From contig NC_011894.1 of the NCBI RefSeq assembly GCF_000022085.1, positions 4,641,001 to 4,705,000 on the forward strand: 64,000 bases of DNA, given 5' to 3'. Made by a program: the position numbers and the translations under genes. Below, piece by piece: positions 12,265 to 20,323 of the stretch (the stretch's first letter is position 1; each line of letters opens with the position of its first letter). The DNA is from Methylobacterium nodulans ORS 2060. GTDB lineage: Bacteria; Pseudomonadota; Alphaproteobacteria; Rhizobiales; Beijerinckiaceae. The notes below the pieces were generated by a model. That model did not search any database. It saw only the letters and a program-made list of their open reading frames with translations, and was not told where the DNA came from.

Positions 12265-13389
12265 TCAGTCCCGGGCGTCCCGGGTCAGATCGAACACCGC
12301 CACGCCCTGCTCGGGCCGGCAGCGCTCCAGCCAGTCGCGGTGGCGGAACGAGCGGCGCACGTCGCTGCGTCCGGCCGACCAATGTTCCAGCATGGTCTGG
12401 CGCGAGAACTCGTAGTCCTTCGCATTCCCCTCGTAGTTCTTGCGCCGGTAGATCAGCTGCAGGATCGAGACCGTGTTCTCGTGGCTGAGCTCCAGCAGGT
12501 AGGCGACGTCCGGATCCTGGCGCAGCTCCGGCGGCAGCTTGTCGGCGAGGCGGCGGAAGGCGGTCTTGGCCTTGTGGATCGCGACCTGGTCATCCGTGTT
12601 CAGGCGCGTGCGGCTCGAATAGCGGATGTCCTTCTCGCGCTCGGCCGCCTCCAAGAGGGTGCGGGGCATCGGCCCGCGCGCGCTGAACAGGTCGACCTGG
12701 AAGATCATGAGATCCTTGCAGCGCTCCTCGTCGAGCACGTGCTGCAAGGGGGTGTTCGAGACCAGGCCGCCGTCCCAGTAATGCTCGCCATCGATCTCGA
12801 TGGGCGGGAAGCCGGGCGGCAGGGCGCCCGAGGCCATGATGTGCTCAGGGCCGATCGCCTCGCGGAAATTGTCGAAATAGGTGAAGTTGCCGGTGCGGAC
12901 GTTGACGGCCCCGACGCTGAGCCGCGTCGCGCGCCGGTTGATGTGATCGAAGTCGACGAGCCGAAGCAGGGTCTCGCGCAGCGACTGGGTGTCGTAGTAG
13001 CTCAGCGCTTCCAGCGCGCCCGGCGGGTAGAGATAGGGCGGGGGCAGGCGCGGCCGGAAGAAGCCGGCGACGCCGAAGGTCGCGCCGAAATTCGCGCTGA
13101 CCTCGTTGAGGAGGCTGCGGGCCTGCTCGCCGGGCCACCAGGGGCTGAGCTGGAAGCCGGACGAGACCTGCTCCCAGAAGAGGCGGAGCCGCTCGATCCG
13201 GCGCTCGGGCGGGTTGCCGGCGATGATCGCGGCGTTGATGGCGCCGATCGAGATGCCGGCGACCCAGTCGGGGGCGACGCCGCCCTCCTGCATCGCCTCG
13301 ACGACGCCTGCCTGGTAGGAGCCGAGCGCCCCGCCACCCTGGAGAACAAGAACGTGGCACTCGCCCTGATCGCCTGAGAGCGACGTCAT
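12265..13389 (-). CDS. Patatin-like phospholipase with DUF3734 C-terminus
   Basis: 374 residues from the ATG at 13387-13389. The Ser-Asp dyad is intact: oxyanion glycine loop LQGGGALGSYQAG (16-28), nucleophile elbow GISIG with S47, and D206 in YWDGGLVSNTP. The C-terminal region (DKLPPELRQDPDVAYLLELS and onward) matches the DUF3734 extension seen in bacterial patatins. These enzymes are acyl hydrolases. No signal peptide, so it acts in the cytoplasm. Being first in a run with acetoacetate decarboxylase and hydroxybutyrate dehydrogenase suggests a role in lipid or PHB-linked carbon turnover, but that is context only. Confidence 0.9.
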   Translation of the reverse strand: MTSLSGDQGECHVLVLQGGGALGSYQAGVVEAMQEGGVAPDWVAGISIGAINAAIIAGNPPERRIERLRLFWEQVSSGFQLSPWWPGEQARSLLNEVSANFGATFGVAGFFRPRLPPPYLYPPGALEALSYYDTQSLRETLLRLVDFDHINRRATRLSVGAVNVRTGNFTYFDNFREAIGPEHIMASGALPPGFPPIEIDGEHYWDGGLVSNTPLQHVLDEERCKDLMIFQVDLFSARGPMPRTLLEAAEREKDIRYSSRTRLNTDDQVAIHKAKTAFRRLADKLPPELRQDPDVAYLLELSHENTVSILQLIYRRKNYEGNAKDYEFSRQTMLEHWSAGRSDVRRSFRHRDWLERCRPEQGVAVFDLTRDARD

Positions 13390-13659
13390 TCCGGTCCGTC
13401 TCCGCCACCGCTCTGCTGTCACCCGCAAACATGTCGCAACGGTGACGGAGAGCAAGCCTCATGTCCGGTCCCGTCCGGTCCCGTGATCGGCGCGGCTTGA
13501 CAGCGCCCGGCCGCTCCGCCAAGCGTCCGCCGCCCGTGGCCCGCACCCTTTAACGCCGGTCGACGCGGCCCCTGAACCGGCTCGGCTAAGCCTGCAGGCC
13601 GGCCGCCCCCCTCGAAGCCCGGCCCCGCGCCCTCGCCGGACCGACCTGCACGGGATGCG

Positions 13660-14613
13660 ATGCGCTCCTATCTCGACTTCGAAAAGCCCGTTGCCGAACT
13701 CGAAGCCAAGCTTGAGGAGCTGCGCGCCCTCGGCGCCCGGGACGGTGCGGTGGCGATCAGCGACGACGTCTCGCGGCTCGAGAGCAAGGCGGCCGCCGCC
13801 CTCGCCGAACTCTACGCCACCCTCACCCCGTGGCAGAAGACGCAGGTCGCCCGTCACCCCCAGCGGCCGCATTTCGTCGATTACTGCGCGGGGCTGATCG
13901 AGGAGTTCACTCCGCTCGCGGGCGACCGCAGCTTCGGCGAGGACGAGGCGGTGGTCGGCGGCTTCGGGCGCTTCCGCGGCCGGCCGGTCTGCGTGATCGG
14001 GCAGGAGAAGGGTGCGACGACCGAGGCGCGCATCCGACACAATTTCGGCATGGCCCGCCCGGAAGGCTACCGCAAGGCCGTCCGGCTGATGGAGCTGGCG
14101 GGACGCTTCGGCCTGCCCGTCCTCACCTTCGTCGACACTGCCGGCGCCTATCCGGGCATCGAGGCGGAGGAGCGCGGGCAGGCCGAGGCCATCGCCCGCT
14201 CGACCGAGGCGTGCCTGGCCCTCGGCACGCCGAACGTGGCGCTGGTGATCGGGGAGGGCGGCTCCGGCGGCGCCATCGCGCTCGCCACCGCCAACCGGGT
14301 GCTGATGCTGGAGCACGCGATCTACAGCGTGATCTCGCCGGAGGGTGCCGCCTCCATCCTCTGGCGCGATGCCGGCCGCGCCCAGGACGCCGCCACCGCC
14401 ATGAAGATCACCGCCCAGGACCTGCTGCGCCTCGGCGTGATCGACGGCATCGTGCCCGAGCCGACCGGCGGCGCGCATCGCGAGCCGGAAGCGGCGATCC
14501 GCGCCGCCGGGGACGCGCTCGCGGAGGCGCTGACCGGACTCGCGGATCTCGATGCCGACGCGCTGCGCGAGCAGCGCGCCCAGAAATTCCTGGAGATCGG
14601 ACGCAGGCTGTGA
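13660..14613 (+). CDS. accA: Acetyl-CoA carboxylase carboxyltransferase subunit alpha
   Basis: 317 residues, the standard length. The N-terminal [21 protein letters not shown] helix, [24 protein letters not shown] and the [17 protein letters not shown] loop are all diagnostic. AccA pairs with AccD to move the carboxyl group from biotin to acetyl-CoA, the first step of fatty acid synthesis. It is a stand-alone gene here, as in many alphaproteobacteria, with accD not in the window. Its start follows a 270-base non-coding stretch in which I see no clear promoter. Confidence 0.97.
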   Translation: MRSYLDFEKPVAELEAKLEELRALGARDGAVAISDDVSRLESKAAAALAELYATLTPWQKTQVARHPQRPHFVDYCAGLIEEFTPLAGDRSFGEDEAVVGGFGRFRGRPVCVIGQEKGATTEARIRHNFGMARPEGYRKAVRLMELAGRFGLPVLTFVDTAGAYPGIEAEERGQAEAIARSTEACLALGTPNVALVIGEGGSGGAIALATANRVLMLEHAIYSVISPEGAASILWRDAGRAQDAATAMKITAQDLLRLGVIDGIVPEPTGGAHREPEAAIRAAGDALAEALTGLADLDADALREQRAQKFLEIGRRL

Positions 14614-15003
14614 CGGCGGGCCCGCGAGCCGGCCAGACCGTCTGCGGCATACTGCCACGCTCGCGTCGATCGCTGGTCCGGCCAGTGGTCCGGCCAGATG
14701 AAGCGGGCTTCGGGGTGCGCCCTGGTCCCGGATCGATTGCGCCCGAACCCGCTCGGCGCCCCGTGATCCACAGGACCCGCGCGCCGCTCGGCCTTCGTTT
14801 CGCCGAAGAGGCCGGTGAAGCGTTCCATCCCGACCTCATCGGATCGGCATGGCTGGATCGCACCGGCCCTGGCCGAGCCCGATCGGATCGCGCCGCCGCT
14901 GCTTGCGGTAAGATCCGGTCAAGCTTAACCAAGCTATGGGGTTGGGCGAGGTCGTCCTGAAGCGGCAAGGTGCTTCAGGCATTTGTCGAGAACGGGGAGC
15001 CCC
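14614..15003. other. 390-base non-coding stretch between accA and the L,D-transpeptidase gene
   Basis: No convincing gene. TGGTCCGGCCAG occurs twice in tandem near 14670-14695, and a small palindrome AGCTT-AACC-AAGCT lies near 14922-14935, about 70 bases before the lipoprotein start. CTGAAGC and GCTTCAG (about 14958-14979) form a short hairpin in the likely leader. Confidence 0.5.
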
Positions 15004-16578
15004 ATGGCGAAGCGTCCGGTGCTGGCGGCAGCAAGCGGTCTCCTGCTCGCACTCTCCCTGGCGGCCTGCCAGGACGGTGGCTTCGCGGGCGGCGGCTCCA
15101 CCCGGCACCTGCAGCCGATCCCCCAGAAGACCCTGGCGCTGATGTCCACCAAGGGCATGTCGGCGGGCGATCCGATCCTCATCCGGGCCTACAAGAAGGA
15201 ATCCGAGATGGAGGTCTGGAAGCGCGGGAGCGACGGCCGCTACGCGCTGCTCAAGACCTTCCCGATCTGCCGCTGGTCCGGCCAGCTCGGGCCGAAGATC
15301 CGCCAGGGCGACCGCCAGGCGCCGGAGGGGTTCTATACGATCACCCCGGGCCAGATGAACCCGAACTCCTCCTATTATCTCTCCTTCGATACCGGCTTCC
15401 CGAACGCTTTCGACCGCGCGAACGGCCGCACGGGCACCTACCTGATGGTGCATGGCACCTGCTCCTCGGCCGGCTGCTTCGCCATGACGGACGAGGCGAT
15501 CGCCGAGATCTACGCGATCGCGCGGGAGGCCTTCGCGGGCGGGCAGCGGGGCTTCCAGTTCCAGTCCTATCCGTTCCGGATGACGGCGCAGAACGTCGCC
15601 AAGTACCGCAACGACCCGAACATGCCGTTCTGGAAGAACCTCAAGGAGGGCTCCGACTATTTCGAGGCCCTGCGCGAGGAGCCGAAGGTCGGCGTCTGCG
15701 GCACGCGCTACGTGTTCGGCGGCGCGGACGCGGCCGCCGGCACCTGCAGCCCGAAGCTCGATCCGCTGGTGGCCGAGAAGCGCAGCAAGGACGAGCAGGA
15801 GGTCGCGGAGCTGATCGCCAAGGGCACCCCGGCTGTCCGGGTGGTCTACCAGGATGGCGGCCAGCATCCGTTCTTCCGCGAGACCTCGCCGAGCACCCAG
15901 CTCTTCGCCGAGCAGCAGACCCGCCGGCCCAATCTCGGCGTGGTGAGCCGGCCCGAGGCCATCGCCGCCGGGCCCGAGGAGGTTCCGGTCGACGCGAAGG
16001 GCCGGCCGATCCTGATCGCCGAGGCGAAGGCGCCGGATGCCAGGTCCGTGGAGTCTGCGAAGGATTCCAGGGGCGCCCGCAAGGCGGGCGATCCGAAGGC
16101 CGCCGCGCGGCCGACCGCGCTCGCCTTCGCGGCGCCTGCTGCCACGCCCGCGCCGATCCCCACGAAGGAGGCCGCCCAGGCCCTCGCGCCGCAATCCGCT
16201 GCGGCGCCGCAGCCCGCCGCGGCGCCGGTGACGGTCGCGAGCGCCGAGGACGACCCCTCTGCCTACCGCAAGCTCCTCGGCAACCTGTTCGGCAGTTCGG
16301 CGCCGCCGACCGCCCAGGCCGCGCTTCCGCCGCCCGCGCCCGAGCCGGAACCCGCCGCGCCCGCCCCGAAGAAAGTCGCGGCGCATGCGCACCCGTCCGC
16401 CAAGGCTGCGGAAGGGCGCAAGCCCGCGGATGCGCATAAGCCTGCCGACGGGCGCAAGCCGGCGGCCGCCAAGCCGGCCGAGGCCCACAAGCCCGCCGGC
16501 TCCGAGAAGGCGCCCGAGGCGGCCGGCAAGCGTGCGGCCGCGCCTGCCGGCCCGAGCGTCGCCGGAGTTGCGAACTAG
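15004..16578 (+). CDS. L,D-transpeptidase (YkuD/YafK-like) lipoprotein
   Basis: 524 residues from the ATG at 15004, preceded by GGGGAG. A lipoprotein signal ends in lipobox LAAC with C22. The YkuD catalytic motif is H150GTCSSAGC158, with C158 the nucleophile; the domain covers about residues 45-260 and looks closer to YafK than to Ldt cross-linkers. YafK-type enzymes can cut Lpp from peptidoglycan, whereas others form 3-3 cross-links, so the reaction is open. The C-terminal 250 residues are an Ala/Pro/Lys-rich low-complexity tail with repeated KPADGRKPA-like units, probably a wall-spanning or peptidoglycan-binding spacer. Confidence 0.9.
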   Translation: MAKRPVLAAASGLLLALSLAACQDGGFAGGGSTRHLQPIPQKTLALMSTKGMSAGDPILIRAYKKESEMEVWKRGSDGRYALLKTFPICRWSGQLGPKIRQGDRQAPEGFYTITPGQMNPNSSYYLSFDTGFPNAFDRANGRTGTYLMVHGTCSSAGCFAMTDEAIAEIYAIAREAFAGGQRGFQFQSYPFRMTAQNVAKYRNDPNMPFWKNLKEGSDYFEALREEPKVGVCGTRYVFGGADAAAGTCSPKLDPLVAEKRSKDEQEVAELIAKGTPAVRVVYQDGGQHPFFRETSPSTQLFAEQQTRRPNLGVVSRPEAIAAGPEEVPVDAKGRPILIAEAKAPDARSVESAKDSRGARKAGDPKAAARPTALAFAAPAATPAPIPTKEAAQALAPQSAAAPQPAAAPVTVASAEDDPSAYRKLLGNLFGSSAPPTAQAALPPPAPEPEPAAPAPKKVAAHAHPSAKAAEGRKPADAHKPADGRKPAAAKPAEAHKPAGSEKAPEAAGKRAAAPAGPSVAGVAN

Positions 16579-16724
16579 CGGCGCTTGGATCCTCTCGCCG
16601 GATCCCGTCGAACCCGGCGCCCCTCGGGCGGCATTCGTTCCGCCCTGAACGGAGGCTGCGGTCGGTTTCTGCCGTCGCCTCGTGCTCGGCGGCCCGGATC
16701 CCCGTCGCCGGTCATGCCAGCCTG

Positions 16725-16740
16725 TGTGACCTGGATCACG
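16725..16740. promoter_or_regulatory. CRP/FNR-type palindromic operator
   Basis: TGTGACCTGGATCACG matches TGTGA-N6-TCACA at 9 of 10 defined positions. It lies 346 bases upstream of a Crp/Fnr-family gene whose recognition helix keeps the residues that read TGTGA in E. coli CRP. Whether it acts on that gene or on the small broken frame between them cannot be decided. Confidence 0.6.
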
Positions 16741-16916
16741 GAAGGCGAGCCGGCAAAGGGGCGAGCATCCTCGCCACGGAGCCTCTCCTTGAGCTCCGAA
16801 CGCGATGGAGAGCACGATGCAGATCAGTATGTGACGCGACGAAGGGGGAACCGGGCCTGCTCGAGCATCCGATTCTCTCAGGATCCCGCGCCCGCACCGG
16901 CCGGGACGAACTGGCG

Positions 16917-17040
16917 ATGGAGGATCTCCAGGCCGTGGTTGATAGTGGCAGCTCGCAGACGGCTGGCGGCGGCAACACCTCGATCTAGGGCAAGATCAAG
17001 AGCGTCTGGCTCGGCGTCGACGCGAGTTTCTACGATTGAG
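16917..17040 (+). pseudogene. Possible decayed small-peptide gene
   Basis: ATG at 16917 opens MEDLQAVVDSGSSQTAGGG and stops at TAG 16986-16988. The same frame resumes with GKIKSVWLGVDASFYD to a TGA at 17038-17040, followed at once by a GC-rich hairpin. Upstream, the frame reads GRDELAMEDLQAVV, which loosely resembles the ELSDEEL-V-GG end of double-glycine leader peptides. One in-frame stop and no clear start make this a weak candidate for a broken peptide gene; chance is possible. Confidence 0.25.
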
Positions 17041-17044
17041 CGAA

Positions 17045-17071
17045 CCCGCCCGCCCGGCTGCGGCGGGCGGG
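17045..17071 (+). terminator. GC-rich hairpin just upstream of the Crp/Fnr start
   Basis: CCCGCCCGCC (17045-17054) pairs perfectly with GGCGGGCGGG (17062-17071), loop of seven. No U tract follows. Its 3' arm is the only purine-rich tract near the ATG at 17086, so besides ending upstream transcription it could hide the ribosome site of the regulator gene. Confidence 0.5.
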
Positions 17072-17085
17072 ACGGCTCTGCGGGC

Positions 17086-17778
17086 ATGACCATGTCGGAA
17101 CCCAATCAGCTCGCCCGGCTTCTCTCGGCCAATCCCTTCTTCGCCGGCCTCGGCGACCCGGCGCTGCAGGCGGTTGCGCGCCTGTGCGTGACGCGCAGCC
17201 TCGCGCCGCAGGAGGTGCTGTTCCAGAAGAACGATCCGGCCGACGCCCTCTATGCGGTGCGCCGGGGCGAGATCCGCATCGCCACCGGGACGGCGGAGGG
17301 ACGCCAGCTCACGCTCAACCTGCTGGGTCCCGGCGACGTGTTCGGCGAGGTCGCCCTCCTCGACGGCCATCCGCGCACGGCCGATGCGGTGGCCACGGAG
17401 CCGACGGAGCTGTTCGTGATCCGGCGCCGCGACCTGCTCGACCTCCTGTCCCAGCAGCCGGAGGTCGCGATCGCTCTGATCGAGCTGCTCTGCAAGCGCG
17501 TGCGGTGGATGAGCGAGCGCATGGAGGAGACGAATTTCCTCCCGGTGCCGGCGCGCCTCGCCCGCCGCCTCGCCGCGCTCGCCGACGATTACGGCAACGA
17601 GATCCAGGCGACGCAGGAGGAGCTGGCCGTGTTCGCGAATACCAGCCGCGAGACGGTCAACCGGCAGCTGCAGGCCTGGAAGCGGGACGGCATCGTCCAG
17701 CTCGCGCGCGGGCGCATCCGCCTGCTCGACCGGCCGGCGCTCGATGTGATCGCGGATGTCAGGACGGAGCGGGAGTGA
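17086..17778 (+). CDS. Crp/Fnr-family transcriptional regulator, probably cyclic-nucleotide responsive
   Basis: 230 residues from ATG 17086; a second ATG two codons on (17092) is equally possible. The cyclic-nucleotide domain spans about 15-125 with an intact phosphate-binding cassette, F86-G87-E88 through R97-T98-A99. The C-terminal winged helix has TSRETVNR at 186-193, so R188, E189 and R193 match the DNA-contacting Arg, Glu and Arg of E. coli CRP. The N-terminal Cys cluster of FNR is absent, arguing against an iron-sulfur oxygen sensor. It converges on the CHASE2 cyclase gene, 18 bases apart, giving a plausible sensor-cyclase-receptor set. Binding of cAMP is an inference. Confidence 0.9.
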   Translation: MTMSEPNQLARLLSANPFFAGLGDPALQAVARLCVTRSLAPQEVLFQKNDPADALYAVRRGEIRIATGTAEGRQLTLNLLGPGDVFGEVALLDGHPRTADAVATEPTELFVIRRRDLLDLLSQQPEVAIALIELLCKRVRWMSERMEETNFLPVPARLARRLAALADDYGNEIQATQEELAVFANTSRETVNRQLQAWKRDGIVQLARGRIRLLDRPALDVIADVRTERE

Positions 17779-17796
17779 CGGCGCCCGCACCGCATC

Positions 17797-19665
17797 TCAG
17801 CCCGGTCGCTCGGGCCGTCCCGGCTGCGTCCACCGGAACGCGACCCCGAGGGGCTGATTCCGGCCGCGGATCGCGACGTCGCGCCGGCCCTCGAACGCGG
17901 CGATCTCGGGCTGCGACGCGCGGCATGCGGCGAGCAGATCCTCGCTCGCGACGAGGGCCGCGCCGAGGGACTTGCCGACCTCCATCAGCCGGCTCGCGAC
18001 GTTCACACTGTCGCCCGTGGCGGTGATGTGCTGGTGATCGTCCGACCCGAGGCGCGACACCACGACGGTTCCGTAATGCGCCCCGACCCTCAGGTCGACG
18101 GCATTGATCCGGGCCTCTGTCGCCAGCCAGGAGCGCACCCGCGGGATCAGGGAGCAGGCCGCCGCCAGCGCGTGGTCGGCATCCTCCGGCGCCGGCTCCG
18201 GCAGGCCGAACAGGCTCATGGCGCCATCGCCCATGAAGGCCATCACGACGCCTCCGGCGCGGGTGATCTCCTGTTCGACGAGGGCGTGGAAGTCGCGCAG
18301 GAAGCTGCGGGTCGCGGCGGGTCCGAGCGTTTCGCTGAGCGCCGTGAAGCCGCTCAGGTCGACGAACACGATTCCGGCCGGCTGCGTGACCGGCGCGGCC
18401 AGGAAGCCCGCATCCCGAGCGATCCGGGTGGCGAGGGATGGCGGATGAAACACCCTCAGGGCCTGCTCGGCGCGGGCCAGGCGCCCGGCGAGGCGGCGCT
18501 CGAGGATCACCCGTCCGGCGATGCCGAAGGCCGCGACCGGCGCCAGCGCGGCGATCGGCAGGGCGGCGGCGAGCCAGAGGCCCTGCTGCATGAACGCGAT
18601 CTGCACGAGGCCGAGCCACGCGGCGACCGCAAGGCCCAGCACCGCCAGGCCGATGGACGGAGGAGCGAGCGGCAGCAGCAGGGCGGCCGCCCCGGCGAAC
18701 CCGATGGCGGTCGAGGCATCGACGCGCCGGATGTGCCGGTCGCGCACGAGCCCGTCGCCCGTGACGAGATGGGCGAGCGCCGTCGCGAGCACCTCGACGC
18801 CCGGCAGCACGGAATCGAACGGGGTCGCGAAGCTGTCGCCCGCGGCGGTTGCGGTCGAGCCCACCAGCAGGATGCGGTTCCGCAAGGCATCCGGCGCCAC
18901 CCGGCCGCCCAGGATGGCTGCAGCGCTGAGGGTCGGCACCGTCCCGCGCGGGCCGTAGAACCGGAGCGGGAGGGTGAGGCCGAGATCCGGGCGCAGGCGG
19001 GTCGGGCCGATTCCCAGCTCGCCCGCCGCGAGCACGGGCTCCGCCCCCGCCGCCCGTGCGGCGAGCTGCAGCGGGAAGGAGGGGAGAAGGGCGTCGCCGC
19101 TGCGGATCAGCAACGGGACGTGGCGCGGTGTCCCGCCCAGATCGGTCGAGACATTGACGAGGCCGAGGCTGGTCTGCGTGCGCAACGCCTCGATGGGCCA
19201 GAGCACCTGCGTGGCGCGGGGGATCTCCGCCACCCCGTCGTCGACCTCTCCGCTTGCGAAGAGGGCGGCGCCGGCGATGACGGCGCCGGTCTGGCGCAGA
19301 GCCGCAGCCAGGGCCTGATCGCCGGCCTCGGGACCGTGTTCGAGGAACAACACGTCGAGGCCGATGGCGCGGGGAGAGGCCGCGGCGAGCGTCCCGATCA
19401 GGCGGGCGAGCGTGGCGCGCGGCAGCGGGTAGGTGCCGGCCTGCGCGACCGTCGCGTCGTCGAGCGCCACGATCATGACCTCCGAGGGTGCGGGCCGCGG
19501 ACCGGCGAGGGCGAAGCGCAGATCCAGCAGAGGCGCCTCGATGCGGTCGAGGAAGGTCGCGCGTCCCTCGAGATGGGCGGAGGCCAGGAATCCGGACCAC
19601 ACGGCCGCGAGCGCGAAGGCGGCGAGCGCGTGCCATGTCCGCGCGCTGTTCGGCCGAAAGGTCAA
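17797..19665 (-). CDS. CHASE2-domain adenylate/guanylate cyclase
   Basis: 622 residues. An N-terminal membrane helix (about 12-30) leads to a periplasmic CHASE2 domain about 35-330 (LDRIEAPLLDLRFALAG, GLDVLFLEHGPEAGD), then membrane helices about 340-400 and a class III cyclase domain about 425-590. Both metal-binding aspartates are present (D436 in VFVDLSGFT and D480 in AFMGDGAMS), as is the ATGDSVNVASRLM segment with the transition-state Asn and Arg. The start is TTG, whose last two bases overlap the TGA of the upstream FecR gene, so the two are translationally coupled. Product cAMP or cGMP is unresolved; the convergent Crp-like gene favours cAMP. Confidence 0.92.
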   Translation of the reverse strand: MTFRPNSARTWHALAAFALAAVWSGFLASAHLEGRATFLDRIEAPLLDLRFALAGPRPAPSEVMIVALDDATVAQAGTYPLPRATLARLIGTLAAASPRAIGLDVLFLEHGPEAGDQALAAALRQTGAVIAGAALFASGEVDDGVAEIPRATQVLWPIEALRTQTSLGLVNVSTDLGGTPRHVPLLIRSGDALLPSFPLQLAARAAGAEPVLAAGELGIGPTRLRPDLGLTLPLRFYGPRGTVPTLSAAAILGGRVAPDALRNRILLVGSTATAAGDSFATPFDSVLPGVEVLATALAHLVTGDGLVRDRHIRRVDASTAIGFAGAAALLLPLAPPSIGLAVLGLAVAAWLGLVQIAFMQQGLWLAAALPIAALAPVAAFGIAGRVILERRLAGRLARAEQALRVFHPPSLATRIARDAGFLAAPVTQPAGIVFVDLSGFTALSETLGPAATRSFLRDFHALVEQEITRAGGVVMAFMGDGAMSLFGLPEPAPEDADHALAAACSLIPRVRSWLATEARINAVDLRVGAHYGTVVVSRLGSDDHQHITATGDSVNVASRLMEVGKSLGAALVASEDLLAACRASQPEIAAFEGRRDVAIRGRNQPLGVAFRWTQPGRPERPG

Positions 19666-20195
19666 CGCCCGAACCGGGCCAGGAGGCCGGCCGCGCGCTC
19701 CCTGCTCCAGCGCTTGACCTCAAGGGGCGCGGTCCCGGCATCGACATCAACGCCATCCCCCGCACGCAACACCACACCCGGACCGCTCAGCCGGCTGACC
19801 GATACCTCCCCTGCCTGGACGAAGACCGAGGTTCGGCCGGGCGTCACATCCACCGCCCAGGTCGTGCCGCGCACCGAGGCGATGGCGTGCGGCGTCCGGA
19901 CCTGGAAGCTGCCTTGGCGTGGCGGGGCGTCGACCAGCAGGCCCCGTCCGTTCAGATCGGCGGCTTCGGGACGTCCATCCCGGTTGCGGTCGATCAACCG
20001 GTAGGTGCTGGCGTTTTCCGCGCTCAGCGTGAAGCCGTCCGGACAGGCCAGCACCTGCCGGGGCGGATCGGTGTATGGGGTGATCGTACAGCCTCTCCTC
20101 TGCGCCCGGGCGGCATCGGCCGGGAGAAGCACCAGACAGGTTGCCAGGGCCTGTCCACAGACCAGGCTGGCGCGACGGAAAGCGGCGACGCTCAT
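19662..20195 (-). CDS. Secreted FecR-domain protein with EF-hand-like loop, coupled to the cyclase
   Basis: 177 residues from ATG 20193-20195; the longer open frame upstream is antisense to noise. Signal peptide 1-31 ending in ARA. Mature protein has two cysteines (C36, C51) that could form a disulfide, then a DxNxDG loop at D69-N71-D73-G74 with D80 at position 12, close to a calcium-binding EF-hand or dockerin loop. The FecR core (SFQVRTPHAIASVRGTTWAVDV, 96-117) follows. FecR-domain proteins next to CHASE2 cyclases are a recurrent pairing, so it probably acts in the periplasm as a ligand or regulator of the CHASE2 sensor. It is not next to an ECF sigma factor or TonB receptor. Confidence 0.85.
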   Translation of the reverse strand: MSVAAFRRASLVCGQALATCLVLLPADAARAQRRGCTITPYTDPPRQVLACPDGFTLSAENASTYRLIDRNRDGRPEAADLNGRGLLVDAPPRQGSFQVRTPHAIASVRGTTWAVDVTPGRTSVFVQAGEVSVSRLSGPGVVLRAGDGVDVDAGTAPLEVKRWSRERAAGLLARFGR

Positions 20196-20323
20196 GCTGC
20201 GGCTCCGACCTCGCTGATCCTCGCGGATGCCGAGGCATTGTACCGCCCCGCGGCGGCGCCGTATCGCGCCGAAGTTGCGCCTGAGCCCGACCTCGCCTTC
20301 CCCGCCCGGGCCCGTGGCGACCG

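Larger units (their letters stand above)
16579..17085. other. 507-base region with CRP-type operator and remains of a small gene
   Basis: A plus-strand open frame crosses this region into the Crp/Fnr gene, but its composition is noise and the regulator's own start lies at its end. Recognisable contents are the operator at 16725-16740, a short broken reading frame at 16917-17040 and a hairpin at 17045-17071. Confidence 0.6.

Noticed and set aside
16805..16834. Nine-codon frame MESTMQISM as a leader peptide
   Set aside because: No ribosome site and no attenuator logic; too short to support.
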